Shown: positions 44,886 to 53,490 of the stretch, one piece after another
How positions within the stretch are numbered: position 1 is the stretch's first letter
Layout: each line of letters begins with the position of its first letter
From: Nocardiopsis endophytica
GTDB lineage: Bacteria; Actinomycetota; Actinomycetes; Streptosporangiales; Streptosporangiaceae
Reading direction: 5' to 3'
Length of the DNA stretch: 64,000 nt
Assembly: GCF_027706725.1 (NCBI RefSeq)
Contig: NZ_JAQFWQ010000020.1
Span: 16,850 to 80,849, forward strand
Translations under genes and position numbers: made by a program
Notes under the pieces: model-generated
What the model was told of the DNA's origin: nothing
Database searches by the model: none
Seen by the model: the letters and a program-made list of their open reading frames with translations, nothing else

Positions 44886-46108
44886 ACACGACCGCCCTCA
44901 TCGACAGCGAGCTGCGTGCAAGAGCCGACGCCTTCATCGAGCGGTGGGCCCGCCGCCCTGTGGAGGGCTTCGACCAGGACAGTGCGCACTCCCTGGCGGC
45001 AGGTCAGGCCGGGGACGCACTGGCCCACGCCGAACTCGCCGCCCGCGGCCGGACGGACCCCGGACTGGCCCTTCGCGCTCTGACCCGCGCGGCCCAAGGC
45101 GACATCAGCGCCTCCCCTTCGGCTGGACTGTACTGGGGCGCCCCGGCCGTGGCCTTCGCCCTGCACTCCGCCGGACCACACCGCGCCCACGCCAAGGCCC
45201 TGGCCACCCTGCACACCCACATCGCCCGCACCGCCGACCAGCGCGCCCAACAGATGACGGAACGCATCAACAGACAAGAACCCGCGAGATTCGGCGAGTA
45301 CGACGTCTTCTTCGGCCTCACCGGCATTGGCGCCTACCTGCTGCGCACCGCCCCCGACAGCCCCGAGCTCGCCCGGGTCCTCACCGCGCTGTCGGCACTG
45401 GTCCGCCCGCTGCCCCTCGGCCGGGCCCGGGTTCCCGGGTGGTGGGTGGCCAACGACCCGCACAACTCCCCCACCGCCCCCGAGGGCGGACACGCCAACC
45501 TCGGCGCCGCACACGGCATCACCGGGCCCCTGATGCTCCTCAGCCAGGCCTCCCGAGCAGGCACCACCGCCCCCGGGCAGATGTCGGCGATCGAGCACCT
45601 GGCCGCCTTCCTCCTGGACTGGAGCCGCCCCGGTCCCACCGGTCGGTGGTGGCCCGAACACCTCACCCTGACCGAGTACACCGCCCGCACCCCGGCCCAG
45701 CAAGGGCCGGCGCGGCCGAGCTGGTGCTACGGCACCCCCGGCATCGCCCGCGCCGGGCAGCTCGCCGCACTCGCCCTGGGAGAGCGCCACCTGCGGTCGG
45801 TGTTCGAGAGCGCGCTCGCCGACTGCCTGAGCGACCCGCACCAGCTCGCCACCCTGAGTGACGCGCGGCTGTGCCACGGATGGGCCGGGCTGTTCCAGAC
45901 CGCCTGGCGCGCCGCCGCCGACGCGGCCGACCCGCGCCTCGCTGGACTGCTGCCCGCGCTCGCCCAGCGCTTCACCGCCGCCATACCCGTGGCCCCGTCT
46001 CGGGAAGCGGGGCTGCTCGACGGCGATGCGGGCGTCGTGCTGGCGCTGCTCACCGCCACCGAAGCGACCGTGGAGACCGGATGGGACGCATGCCTGCTCA
46101 TCAACTGA
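44882..46108 (+). CDS. lanC: LanC lanthionine cyclase
   Basis: 408 residues of the LanC fold. The zinc ligands are Cys282 (WCYG), Cys331 and His332 (LCHG), and the active-site histidine His211 lies in AHGITGPL. The second-half signature SWCYGTPGIARAGQLAA is typical. LanC adds core cysteines to dehydrated residues to form (methyl)lanthionines, here four at most. The start overlaps lanB (ATGA), and the end overlaps the next gene by 28 bases. Confidence 0.9.
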   Translation: MNTTALIDSELRARADAFIERWARRPVEGFDQDSAHSLAAGQAGDALAHAELAARGRTDPGLALRALTRAAQGDISASPSAGLYWGAPAVAFALHSAGPHRAHAKALATLHTHIARTADQRAQQMTERINRQEPARFGEYDVFFGLTGIGAYLLRTAPDSPELARVLTALSALVRPLPLGRARVPGWWVANDPHNSPTAPEGGHANLGAAHGITGPLMLLSQASRAGTTAPGQMSAIEHLAAFLLDWSRPGPTGRWWPEHLTLTEYTARTPAQQGPARPSWCYGTPGIARAGQLAALALGERHLRSVFESALADCLSDPHQLATLSDARLCHGWAGLFQTAWRAAADAADPRLAGLLPALAQRFTAAIPVAPSREAGLLDGDAGVVLALLTATEATVETGWDACLLIN

Positions 46109-47061
46109 CCACCGCCGCCCCCTCCGAGCTGGAGAAGGCGGTGCGCGAAGTACTCGCGGGCACCGCGCTGCCCGAAGCCGCGAGCCGGGCCGGGGCCGCT
46201 CCCGAGGAGCTCCAGGCGGCCGCCGACCTCTACCACCGGGCCGGCGCCCAGGCCCTCCTCACCCACCGGCCCGGCCAATGGTGGCAGGCGAACCTGGAGT
46301 TCACCGACTGGAACAACGCCGAGGACACCGTCCGACGCCTGCTCCCCCACCTCGGCGGCCCGGAGTGCGGCTGGTGGTTCATCCGCAAGTACCCCTGCTG
46401 GCGACTGCGCCTACAACCCCGCGGTCACGGCCACCGCGCCCGCCTCGAAGCCGCCCTCGACGACCTGACCGACCGTGGGCTGCTCGCAGGTTGGAACCCG
46501 GTGGTCTACGAGCCCGAGACCGCGGCCTTCGGCGGACCGGCGGGCATGGACGCCGCCCACGCCCTCTTCCATGCCGACGCCGCGTTCGCCCTCCGCTTCC
46601 CTCAGGAGCTCCCACTGCGGCGGCATGAGGTCTCCCTCGTGCTGTGCTCGGCCCTACTCACCGGCGCAGGACTGGAGTGGTACGAACAAGGAGACGTATG
46701 GGCCCGGGTTGCCGCCGAACGCCCGCTCCCGAACGGCGAGGAGGAACGCGCCGGGAACCTCATCGCCGACGTGGAGAAACTGCTGCGGCTGGTCACCACC
46801 CCGGACAGCCCGCTGTTCTCCCCCGGCGGACTACTGCACCCCTGCGCCAGAACAGCATCGGCATTCCGCGAATGCGGCACCACCCTCGGCCACGCAGCGC
46901 GGACTGGAGAACTCCAGCGCGGCCTACGAGCCGTGCTCACCTACCAGGTCATCTTCCACTGGAACCGCCTTGGCCTCCCCGCACGGCTCCAAGCCCTAAT
47001 GGCAATGGCCAGCCACGTCGCCGTTCTGTCCCGGAATCGAGCGGCACATCGAAGTCAATAG
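46081..47061 (+). CDS. Stand-alone SpaB_C-type protein (thiopeptide-type bacteriocin biosynthesis domain)
   Basis: 326 residues. After an N-terminal helical section comes the SpaB_C/TIGR03891 domain: WWQANLEFTDWNNAEDTVRR, GWWFIRKYPCWRLRL, NPVVYEPETAAFGG, MDAAHALFHADAAF. In split dehydratases this domain removes glutamate; in this operon LanB already has its own copy, so this one may be a second eliminase or a scaffold. Proteins like it are standard members of FxLD clusters. ATG 46081 follows GTGGAG; ATG 46090 is a second option. Confidence 0.87.
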   Translation: MGRMPAHQLTTAAPSELEKAVREVLAGTALPEAASRAGAAPEELQAAADLYHRAGAQALLTHRPGQWWQANLEFTDWNNAEDTVRRLLPHLGGPECGWWFIRKYPCWRLRLQPRGHGHRARLEAALDDLTDRGLLAGWNPVVYEPETAAFGGPAGMDAAHALFHADAAFALRFPQELPLRRHEVSLVLCSALLTGAGLEWYEQGDVWARVAAERPLPNGEEERAGNLIADVEKLLRLVTTPDSPLFSPGGLLHPCARTASAFRECGTTLGHAARTGELQRGLRAVLTYQVIFHWNRLGLPARLQALMAMASHVAVLSRNRAAHRSQ

Positions 47062-47064
47062 GGG

Positions 47065-47086
47065 CACTGTTGACACGTCAGCAGTG
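47065..47086. promoter_or_regulatory. Imperfect 22-bp palindrome after the lanthipeptide operon
   Basis: CACTG-T-TGAC-AC-GTCA-G-CAGTG lies 3 bases after the operon's last stop. It could be a terminator stem or an operator for the methyltransferase gene at 47206. Confidence 0.4.
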
Positions 47087-47118
47087 ACGAGAAAGCGGAG
47101 GGTGACCACGGCCACTCG

Positions 47119-47180
47119 GGGTGGGAGGGCCCGCCAATCAGCGTCTGGACGTGCAACGCGCGGTGGGGTCACAACCCTGC
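47119..47180 (+). repeat. R2 repeat, partial copy
   Basis: GGGTGGGAGGGCCCGCCAATCAGCG...GTGCAACGCGCGGTGGGGTCAC corresponds to the first half of the units at 48357-48820. It lies directly upstream of the second methyltransferase gene. Confidence 0.7.
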
Positions 47181-47205
47181 CCTCTTCCCACCAGGTGGCA
47201 TCCCC

Positions 47206-48315
47206 ATGACCGATGTCCCGCGCGCCCGATGGGGCCCGCTTCTGGAACGGCTGGCCGACGACCTCACACCGGAACCGCTGTCGGACCCGGCCTGGGAACG
47301 GGCCTTCCGGGAGGTGCCGCGCCACCTCTTCGTTCCCGTCTACTACGACGAGACCGACGATGGCGCCCCGACCCGGGTCGGGGCCGAGGATCCCGGATGG
47401 CTGGAGGGCGTCTATACCGACGACTCGCTGATCACCCAGCTCCGCCGACACCCGCAAGCGCCCGGCTCCTGGTGGCCGACCAGCTCATCCAGCCGCCCCT
47501 CGCTCATGGTCGCGATGCTGCACGCGCTCGACGTGCGCGACGGCCACCGCGTCCTGGAGATCGGGACAGGGAGCGGCTACAACGCCGCGCTGCTATCGGC
47601 CCGGCTCGGAGGCGAGAAGGTCACCACCGTCGACATCGATCCTGAGCTGACCTCGACGGCTCGCCGACGCCTGGCCGGGGCGGGGCACCGCCCCGCGGTC
47701 GTCACCGGCGACGGCGCCGAGGGCGCTCCCGAACGCGCCCCCTTCGATCGGGTGATCGTCACGCACTCGGTCGAACAGGTCCCCTACGCCTGGATCGCCC
47801 AGACCCGGCCCGGCGGCCTGATCCTGGTCGATGTGCGGTCAGTGGGCACACCGCGGGTCGGGCATCTCGCTCGGTTGGGGGTGCACGAGGACGGCACGGC
47901 CTCGGGCGGGTTCGATGTCAGTGAGCCCGGATTCTTCATGCCCGCGCGCCACGACATCACCGTCCCTCAGCGCCGGTTCCCGCCGCCGATGGACCTGCGG
48001 GACTCGATCGAGCGGAGCAGCGAGATCGGCGCCCGCGCACTGGATCCGCCCGGTGCGGCGTTCTGGCTGTGGGCGCTGGTGCCCGACATCGGAATCACCA
48101 GCATGGGAGGGGCCGCTCTGCTGTTCACCCCGGATGGGGCTTGGGCCACCGCCGATGAGCTGGGCCGGGTGCGCGCTGCCGGGCCCCACGACCTGTGGGC
48201 TCTGGCCGAGAAGGCCCAGAAGGATTGGGAGGCCGCCGGGCGACCGGGCGTCGAGGAATACCTCATCGAGGTCGGTCCCCAAGGCCAGAGGATCATCCCC
48301 CCGATCGCACTGTGA
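47206..48315 (+). CDS. PIMT-like methyltransferase, ATP-grasp-peptide-system type
   Basis: 369 residues. Substrate region AFREVPRHLFVPVYYDE and DPGWLEGVYTDDSLITQ, then the serine-rich WPTSSSSRPSLMVAML, SAM motif I VLEIGTGSGY at 116-125, VDIDPELTSTARRRLAGAGH and FDRVIVTHSVEQVPYAWIAQ. The overall pattern resembles methyltransferases that accompany ATP-grasp (graspetide) maturases. No ATP-grasp ligase or graspetide precursor is in the window. It may act on the FxLD peptide as a second methyltransferase or be an orphan. It is preceded and followed by R2 repeats. Confidence 0.82.
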   Translation: MTDVPRARWGPLLERLADDLTPEPLSDPAWERAFREVPRHLFVPVYYDETDDGAPTRVGAEDPGWLEGVYTDDSLITQLRRHPQAPGSWWPTSSSSRPSLMVAMLHALDVRDGHRVLEIGTGSGYNAALLSARLGGEKVTTVDIDPELTSTARRRLAGAGHRPAVVTGDGAEGAPERAPFDRVIVTHSVEQVPYAWIAQTRPGGLILVDVRSVGTPRVGHLARLGVHEDGTASGGFDVSEPGFFMPARHDITVPQRRFPPPMDLRDSIERSSEIGARALDPPGAAFWLWALVPDIGITSMGGAALLFTPDGAWATADELGRVRAAGPHDLWALAEKAQKDWEAAGRPGVEEYLIEVGPQGQRIIPPIAL

Positions 48316-48356
48316 CCTCAGCGACGAGACAGCGGAGCAGAACCACGAGCAAGGGG

Positions 48357-48820
48357 GTGGGTGGGCCCGCCAAGCAGCGTTGGAACGTGCAACGCGCGGT
48401 GGGGTCACCCTGCCCGACCCAAGATCATTTCAGCTACCTCTGCCTCGCGGTGACGGGAGCAGGCCCCGGGTACCGGGGGCGGGAGGGCCCGGGCACCTCC
48501 GGCGACCACTGGGGCGCGCGGTGAGGATGCCGCCCTGACCCAAAAACCCTTCGGCTACCTCTACCGCACGGTGACGGGAGTGGAACGCGGCCGCGGGCGC
48601 TGGGGGTGGGTGGGCCCGCCAAGCAGCGTTGGGACGTGCGATGCGCGGTGGGGTCACCCTGCCGGACCCAAGGTCAATTCAGCTTCCCCAGCGTCCCGGT
48701 GACAGGAGCAGAGCGCAGACCACAGGTACCGGGGGCGGGAGGGCCCAGGCACCTCCGACGACCACTGGGGCAGGCGGTGGGGTCACCCTGCCCGACCCAA
48801 GATCATTTCAGCTTCCCCAG
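48357..48820 (+). repeat. R2 tandem repeat array (four units of ~117-131 bases)
   Basis: Units begin near 48357, 48474, 48605 and 48730. They share a G-rich start (GGTGGGTGGGCCCGCC or CGGGGGCGGGAGGGCCC), the middle GCGGTGGGGTCACCCTGCC, GACCCAAGATCATTTCAGCT, and an end CGGTGACGGGAGC. Units 1 and 3 are nearly alike, as are 2 and 4, so the real period may be a pair. The array fills the 48316-48851 gap; no gene is seen. Confidence 0.78.
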
Positions 48821-48851
48821 AGCGGAGACCAACGGCCCCTCGCCCCCGGGC

Positions 48852-49973
48852 TCAGTTCCCCACCCTCTGAGGCGGGGGTCCCGTCTGCAGGGACGGCTGG
48901 TACCGGATCAGCTTGCCCGGCAGGCCGCCCGTCACCACCGTCCTCGTCGTGATCCTCGTGCCCGTGACCAGGTCCGCGGTTCCCGCCTGGTCGCGGCGGA
49001 CCAGTTCGGGCGCCCCGTGGATCAGCACCACCAGCAGCGCCCACAGGTGCAGGTCGAGCACGAACAGCACCGTCACCGGGGTGTACAGCAGCGCCGCGCG
49101 CACGGCCGCCCTCCACCGCGCCGCTGGGCCCACGCTCCCCTTCTCGGCGACCGCCAGGCGCATGCTCGCCCGCCCCGGCGTGCTCCGGTCCCGCCGCAGC
49201 AGCGGCACCAGCAGCCCGAACACCACCGCCGCCGCCACCAGCGCCGTCTTGTGCGCCGCGCCCGCGCCGCCGACGGCCACGGCCCCCGCCTCCAGCAGCA
49301 CGCCCACCACCAGCAGGGTCCCGTACCACCACAGCACCAGGTCCAGCAGGTGCCCGCCGAGCCGGCGCGACAGCCCCGGCGGCATCGCGTCCATGACGGC
49401 CCCGGGCCACCCGCGCGGCAGGACGCGCACGGCCGCGCTCCCGAGCAGCCACCCCGCGGCGCCGCCGGCCGCGCCCAGCAGCACGTCGTCGACGGCGGCC
49501 ACCCGGTAGGCGCAGGGGTACAGCCCGAGCATCCCGGTCGCCTGCACGGCCTCCACCGCGACCGCGATCAGCGCGGCCAGCGCCAGCGTGAACCAGAACC
49601 CGCGCCGGTACCGGTAGCGGGCCAGGGCCCCGGCGGCCGCGGGAACCCCGGCCGCCGCCGCGATGTGCAGGGCGAGCGTGCTCCACGACCCCGGCAGCTC
49701 CCCCAGGGCCGCCGGCCTCGCCAGCACCGGGGCGCCGCCGTCGATCGCGCACAGCCCGTCGGCCCCGGGCGGCAGCGGCCACACCGCCAGCGCGCCCGCC
49801 GCCAGTGCGGTGGCGAGCACGGCCAGGGTCGCCTGCCCCTGCCATCCCGCGATGCGCCCGTAGCGCCCCAGGTTGCCCCGGAAGAACAGGGCCGTCCCCA
49901 CGGCCGCGGCGAACACGGCGGCCGGAACGGCGACCACGGCCCCTCCCGGCCCGGCGCCCAGAATCCCTCCCAT
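48852..49973 (-). CDS. VanZ-RDD fusion membrane protein
   Basis: 373 residues. The N-terminal half has several helices in a VanZ-like arrangement (FWFTLALAALIAVAVEAVQA, then VAAVDDVLLGAAGGAAGWLLG with the conserved VDD). The C-terminal half starts with RRLGGHLLDLVLWWYGTLLV and has the RDD features RRDRSTPGRASMRLAV and VLFVLDLHLWALLV. Both domains have unknown roles, although VanZ confers low-level teicoplanin resistance. It is a single gene, divergent from cvnA, with ATG at 49973. Confidence 0.8.
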   Translation of the reverse strand: MGGILGAGPGGAVVAVPAAVFAAAVGTALFFRGNLGRYGRIAGWQGQATLAVLATALAAGALAVWPLPPGADGLCAIDGGAPVLARPAALGELPGSWSTLALHIAAAAGVPAAAGALARYRYRRGFWFTLALAALIAVAVEAVQATGMLGLYPCAYRVAAVDDVLLGAAGGAAGWLLGSAAVRVLPRGWPGAVMDAMPPGLSRRLGGHLLDLVLWWYGTLLVVGVLLEAGAVAVGGAGAAHKTALVAAAVVFGLLVPLLRRDRSTPGRASMRLAVAEKGSVGPAARWRAAVRAALLYTPVTVLFVLDLHLWALLVVLIHGAPELVRRDQAGTADLVTGTRITTRTVVTGGLPGKLIRYQPSLQTGPPPQRVGN

Positions 49974-50434
49974 AGGTCCACCAGGCTAGCCGCGCCCGCC
50001 CGGGCGCGCGGGCGAACGCCGGATCCGGAGCCGGGGCCGCCCGGGCGTCGCCGGTCCGGGTCCCCACCGACGCACTTCTGTAACTATTCGATAATTCTTC
50101 GTCAGGCTACGAACGCGTAGCGCTGTCGCGGTGAACCCGGCAAACACCCACATCCGCACGACGGACGCCCAGTTAAGGACCAAAGTCATCCCCGCCCCAC
50201 CGCACCGCACAGGCCCAGGAGCCCCATCCCCCCGGCGATTCCCGCCCTTCCCGGGCGAGATACGATCCCCTGGCCGAATCCCCGCGTCTTCCCCGTGTTG
50301 CGCGGACACATCGGCCCGGCCGGAGGGCGCCGCGCGCGCACCGGCCGCCGGTCCTCCACACCGAAAGCACCGGAACGCCCCTTCGCCGTTCCACCGCGTC
50401 CATGTGTGCTCAAGGCACGGGCCATAGGAGAGCA
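49974..50434. other. Divergent intergenic region upstream of cvnA
   Basis: 461 bases without a gene. An AT-richer stretch at 50077-50105 (CTGTAACTATTCGATAATTC) stands out from its surroundings and probably contains a promoter. Just after it lies GCTACG-AACG-CGTAGC (about 50106-50121), a perfect palindrome. I could not assign -35/-10 boxes with confidence. Confidence 0.4.
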
Positions 50435-53065
50435 GTGCAGGAAGCAGAGAAGCGGCGGGTCCCGAGCATCCGCACCCGGCTCCGCAGGATCGTCATGACC
50501 CCCACCGCGGCGCTGGTCGCGGTGTGGCTCGTCGTCAGCGGCGTCCTGTTCTACGACGCCGCCATGGAGCTGGCCCTGAGCAAGGCCAACGAGCGCTACC
50601 TCACGCCGTCCGCCGTGGCGCTCACCACGGTGATGAAGGAGCGCACCATCACCGTCGGCTACCTGGAGCACCCCGACGAGCTCGAGGACGAGCTGGACGA
50701 GGCGCAGAAGGCGTCCTCGGACAAGATGGGCACGATCATCACGGACTACGACGAGCTGAAGCCGCTCGTCCCGGAGTCCTCCGTCGAGCGCATCACCCGG
50801 CTCCAGGAGTCCTACGAGGGCATCGAGGAGCTCCGCGCCTCCGTGAAGGCCGGCACCGCCTCCCGCCGTGAGGTCCTGGACTTCTTCAACGGCGTCACCT
50901 CCGCCGCCGCCGACGTCTTCGACGACCTGTCCCGGGCCGGCACCAACCCCGAGTCGATGGGGCCGGGCGTCAGCGCCACCTCCACCTTCCGCGCCGTCGA
51001 CCAGCTCGGCCGCGCCGACGCCCAGCTCATCCGCTCCTTCGCCGAGGACGAGCTGAGCCACCCCGACATGCACGCCTTCGTGCAGGAGTTCGGCGCCTAC
51101 CGGTCGCGCATGGAGCAGACCGCCCCCTTCCTCGGCCCCGAGCAGCGCGTCCGGTACCGGGAGCTGACCGAGACCCCCGAGTTCCAGCGCCTGAACGAGT
51201 ACGTCGACCAGATCATGCAGCGCCCGGCCGAGACCGAGACCGACCCGGTCAGCGGCGAGGTCACCGAGCGCTTCCCGATGCCGGTCGACAAGGAGGACTG
51301 GGACGAGGCCTACCTCGCCGTCTTCGACGAGCTCACCGCGATCGGCGCCGACGAGGCGCTGTACGCCGGGTCGCTGCAGGCCAACGTCGCCTACCGGTCC
51401 ATGGCCATGGCCGTCCTGGGCAGCGCCGGCGTCGGCGCCCTGGCGATCCTGGCCGTGCTGGCCGCCACCCGCTCCGCGCACCGCCTGGTCGACCGCCTGC
51501 ACCGGCTGCGCGACGACACCGAGGAGCTCACCGAGCGGCGCCTGCCCGGGATCATGGACCGGCTGCGCCGCCACGAGCCGGTGGAGCTGGACGACGAGCT
51601 GCCCGACCTGGTCGCCAACCAGGAGGAGGACGAGATCGGCCGGGTCGCCCGCTCCTTCGACACCGCCCAGCGCACCGCCGTGGAGGCGGCGATCAACCAG
51701 GCCGAGCTGCGGCACGGCGTCAACCGGGTGTTCCTGAGCATCGCCCACCGCAGCCAGACCCTGATCCACCGCCAGCTGCGCCTGCTGGACCGGATGGAGC
51801 GCGACCAGGAGGACCCGGCCCAGCTCACCGAGCTGTTCAAGCTGGACCACCTGGCCACCCGCTCCCGCCGCAACGCCGAGAACCTGCTCATCCTGGGCGG
51901 GGAGAACCCGGGCCGCACCTGGCACCGCCCGATGCCGCTGGTGGACGTGCTGCGCGGGGCCATCTCCGAGTCGGGCGACTACTCGCGGGTGCAGCGCAAC
52001 CACATCGCCCGGGTGTCGCTCATCGGCCCGGCGGTGGCCGACGTCATCCACCTGGTCGCCGAGCTGGTGGACAACGCCACCGCGTTCTCCCCGCCGCACA
52101 CCCGGGTGATGCTCAGCAGCGAGCAGGTGCCCAACGGCGTGACCGTGGAGATCGAGGACCGCGGCCTGGGCATGCAGGACGAGGAGTTCGAGTCCGCCAA
52201 CGCCCTGCTCGCGGACCCGCCCGAGTTCGACGTGATGCGGCTCAACGAGAAGATGCGTCTGGGCCTGTTCGTGGTCTCGCGGCTGGCCAAGCGGCACGGC
52301 ATCAAGGTGTGGCTGCGCTCCTCGCCCTACGGCGGCGTGCAGGCGATCGTGCTGCTGCCGCCGGAGCTGATCTCCGAGGCCCCCCTGCCCTCGCCGCCGC
52401 GCGAGCTGCCCGCGCCCGTCCCCGCGCCGTCCGACGGCGACCTGCTGGGCGCCTCCGACGGACCGAGCCCGGCCGCGGAGGAGCGCGAGCTCGGCGGGGA
52501 GGACGCCGCCGTGGAGGACACCCCCGACACCCCCGACGGCGCCCCGGAGCCCGACGGCGCACCGCTGGAGGTCCGCGCCGAGGACCGCGCGGACAAGGCG
52601 GTCAGCGCCCTCGCGGCGTTCGCCGCCTCCGATGGGCACGGGGCCAACGGCTCCGCCCGCGACGGCGGCCCCGCCACCACCCCCGCGGGCCTGCCCCGGC
52701 GCGGCTCGCGCCGCTCCGACTCCGCCGAGTCGCGCGACACCCGCCCGGCACCGGCCCCCGCCCCGACCGGAGGCGACGGGGGCGGCGCCGACCGCCCGGC
52801 GCTGCCCAAGCGGCGCCCGCAGACCAACCTCGCCCCCCAGCTCGCCGACCGCTGCCCGAACGACCCCGCCGCGGACGCCGACGGCGGCGCGGACGGTGGG
52901 CCCCGGCCCGGATCCGCCCCACAGGACCCGGAGCGCTCGGAGCGGCTGCGCCGGAACATGTCCGCGTTCCAGCAGGGCACCCGCCGCGGCCGAGAGGAGA
53001 GCCGCGGCCAGGGCCGCACCGCCGCCGACGACGACACCACCGAGGACACTGAGAAGGACTCCTGA
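50435..53065 (+). CDS. cvnA: CvnA: conservon sensor-histidine-kinase-like protein
   Basis: 876 residues. Membrane segments lie at about 22-41 and 322-345 and enclose a ~280-residue extracellular helical domain; a HAMP-like linker and the kinase region follow. The ATPase N box is LVAELVDNATAFSPPHTRV (about 541) and the G1 box EDRGLGM. After ~645 the protein is a long disordered tail of about 230 residues, rich in Pro, Ala, Asp and Arg. In conservons this membrane protein works with the Roadblock, DUF742 and GTPase proteins as a G-protein-coupled-receptor-like unit. GTG 50435 is chosen because AGGAG lies 6 bases upstream. Confidence 0.88.
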   Translation: MQEAEKRRVPSIRTRLRRIVMTPTAALVAVWLVVSGVLFYDAAMELALSKANERYLTPSAVALTTVMKERTITVGYLEHPDELEDELDEAQKASSDKMGTIITDYDELKPLVPESSVERITRLQESYEGIEELRASVKAGTASRREVLDFFNGVTSAAADVFDDLSRAGTNPESMGPGVSATSTFRAVDQLGRADAQLIRSFAEDELSHPDMHAFVQEFGAYRSRMEQTAPFLGPEQRVRYRELTETPEFQRLNEYVDQIMQRPAETETDPVSGEVTERFPMPVDKEDWDEAYLAVFDELTAIGADEALYAGSLQANVAYRSMAMAVLGSAGVGALAILAVLAATRSAHRLVDRLHRLRDDTEELTERRLPGIMDRLRRHEPVELDDELPDLVANQEEDEIGRVARSFDTAQRTAVEAAINQAELRHGVNRVFLSIAHRSQTLIHRQLRLLDRMERDQEDPAQLTELFKLDHLATRSRRNAENLLILGGENPGRTWHRPMPLVDVLRGAISESGDYSRVQRNHIARVSLIGPAVADVIHLVAELVDNATAFSPPHTRVMLSSEQVPNGVTVEIEDRGLGMQDEEFESANALLADPPEFDVMRLNEKMRLGLFVVSRLAKRHGIKVWLRSSPYGGVQAIVLLPPELISEAPLPSPPRELPAPVPAPSDGDLLGASDGPSPAAEERELGGEDAAVEDTPDTPDGAPEPDGAPLEVRAEDRADKAVSALAAFAASDGHGANGSARDGGPATTPAGLPRRGSRRSDSAESRDTRPAPAPAPTGGDGGGADRPALPKRRPQTNLAPQLADRCPNDPAADADGGADGGPRPGSAPQDPERSERLRRNMSAFQQGTRRGREESRGQGRTAADDDTTEDTEKDS

Positions 53066-53067
53066 CC

Positions 53068-53490
53068 TTGACGAACAACGCTGCGAAGGACTTGAACTGG
53101 CTCCTCGACGGGCTCGTCGAGCGCGCGGTGGGCGCCCGGTACGCGATCGTCCTGTCGGCCGACGGCCTGCTCATGGGCAGCTCGGCCGAGCTCGGCAAGG
53201 ACGACGCCGAACAGCTCTCCGCCGTCGCCTCGGCCTTCCAGAGCCTGGCCCGCGGCACCGGAAAGCAGTTCAACGGCGGGGAGGTGCTGCAGACCGTGGT
53301 GGAGATGGAGCGCGCCTACCTGTTCGTCACCGGTGCGGGCAGCGGCGCCTGCCTGGCCGTGGTGTCCGAGGAGGGGTCCGACGTTGGACTCATCGCCTAT
53401 GAGATGAACGTCCTTGTGGAACAGGTCGGCCGGTTCCTCGACGCGGCCCCCCGCGGTGACGGGAGGCCCGCGCCGGAGTCGGCCGGGTGA
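53068..53490 (+). CDS. cvnB: CvnB: Roadblock/LC7 protein
   Basis: 140 residues with the Roadblock/LC7 fold: LNWLLDGLVERAVGARYAIV, LSADGLLMGSSAELG, AVASAFQSLARGTGKQFNG. MglB-like proteins of this type regulate small GTPases, here probably CvnD. TTG start 2 bases after the cvnA stop; the stop overlaps the next gene by 4 bases. Confidence 0.9.
   Translation: MTNNAAKDLNWLLDGLVERAVGARYAIVLSADGLLMGSSAELGKDDAEQLSAVASAFQSLARGTGKQFNGGEVLQTVVEMERAYLFVTGAGSGACLAVVSEEGSDVGLIAYEMNVLVEQVGRFLDAAPRGDGRPAPESAG

Noticed and set aside
47206..48315. Housekeeping protein repair isoaspartyl methyltransferase (Pcm)
   Set aside because: At 369 residues it is much longer than Pcm and has the extended substrate region and C-terminal domain of RiPP-associated enzymes.
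48357..48820. CRISPR-like array
   Set aside because: Units are ~120 bases and similar throughout; there are no short identical repeats with unique spacers and no cas genes.
50131..50427. 98-residue frame upstream of cvnA
   Set aside because: Pro/Arg-rich without a ribosome binding site or domain; it lies in the promoter region.
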